DNA from: an uncultured bacterium
GTDB lineage: Bacteria; Bacteroidota; Rhodothermia; Rhodothermales; Rubricoccaceae
DNA length: 64,000 nucleotides
NCBI GenBank assembly: GCA_947493945.1
Contig: CANLSR010000001.1
Span: 310,001-374,000, forward strand
Reading direction: 5' to 3'
Each line of letters starts with the position of its first letter. Positions within the stretch are counted from its first letter, which is position 1. The position numbers were made by a program, and so were the translations under genes. Below, piece by piece: positions 62,686 to 64,000 of the stretch. The notes beneath the pieces were generated by a model. It had not been told where the DNA came from, made no database searches, and saw only the letters and a program-made list of their open reading frames with translations.

Positions 62686-64000
<1,315 letters not shown>

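Overview
The window comes from a very GC-rich chromosome. A SusC/SusD outer-membrane pair, lipoproteins with an acidic residue after the lipidated cysteine, two bacillithiol genes (bshB1, bshC), promoter boxes of the TAnnTTTG kind and almost no Shine-Dalgarno sequences point to the Bacteroidota. The GC content and gene types suggest the Rhodothermia (Rubricoccus/Rubrivirga-like marine bacteria). That placement is inference from gene content; no rRNA or tRNA gene was found.

Layout. 1-4.7 kb: 3' end of metH, a DUF922 protein, an L,D-transpeptidase and small unknowns. 4.7-8.2 kb: a CoA-acylating aldehyde dehydrogenase with a long C-terminal tail, divergent from an odd KaiC-like ATPase fused to a degenerate GGDEF domain. 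8.2-18.2 kb: bshB1, mnmA with a coupled zinc-ribbon membrane protein, ridA, apt, a cation/proton antiporter, an HD hydrolase, an NmrA-like protein, a porin and a TonB-like protein. 18.2-31.3 kb: leuS, a PAP2 phosphatase pair, a CoA-binding protein, bshC with a bifunctional nuclease, tyrS, hisC and hisD. 31.3-40.9 kb: aroA, an IS5-type transposase remnant, then a visibly less GC-rich block with a GWxTD-like protein and a susC-susD-lipoprotein operon, then an MGMT-family protein. 40.9-48 kb: murB, a glycosyltransferase fusion, accA, a thioesterase without a standard start codon, a metallo-beta-lactamase-fold protein and nadC. 48-58 kb: a P1B-4-type metal ATPase, a di-heme oxidoreductase remnant, rlpA, plsY, and the tesA/ybbA/ybbP group. 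58-64 kb: a short-chain dehydrogenase, an M14 peptidase, a cysteine-free ribosomal protein L31 with an acidic tail, and a pyrimidine-nucleoside phosphorylase that runs off the end.

Most genes are housekeeping: translation (leuS, tyrS, mnmA, L31), amino acids (hisC, hisD, aroA, metH), envelope (murB, rlpA, plsY, L,D-transpeptidase), cofactors (nadC, bshB1, bshC) and fatty acids (accA, thioesterase). Between them lie many short palindromes built from the word CCGCCAGC/GCTGGCGG, copies of longer interspersed repeats, and a 9-bp tandem repeat abutting the probable apt start. No CRISPR array, prophage or complete mobile element was seen. The strongest candidates for something new are the aldehyde dehydrogenase tail, the KaiC-like/GGDEF fusion, the glycosyltransferase fusion and the palindrome family.
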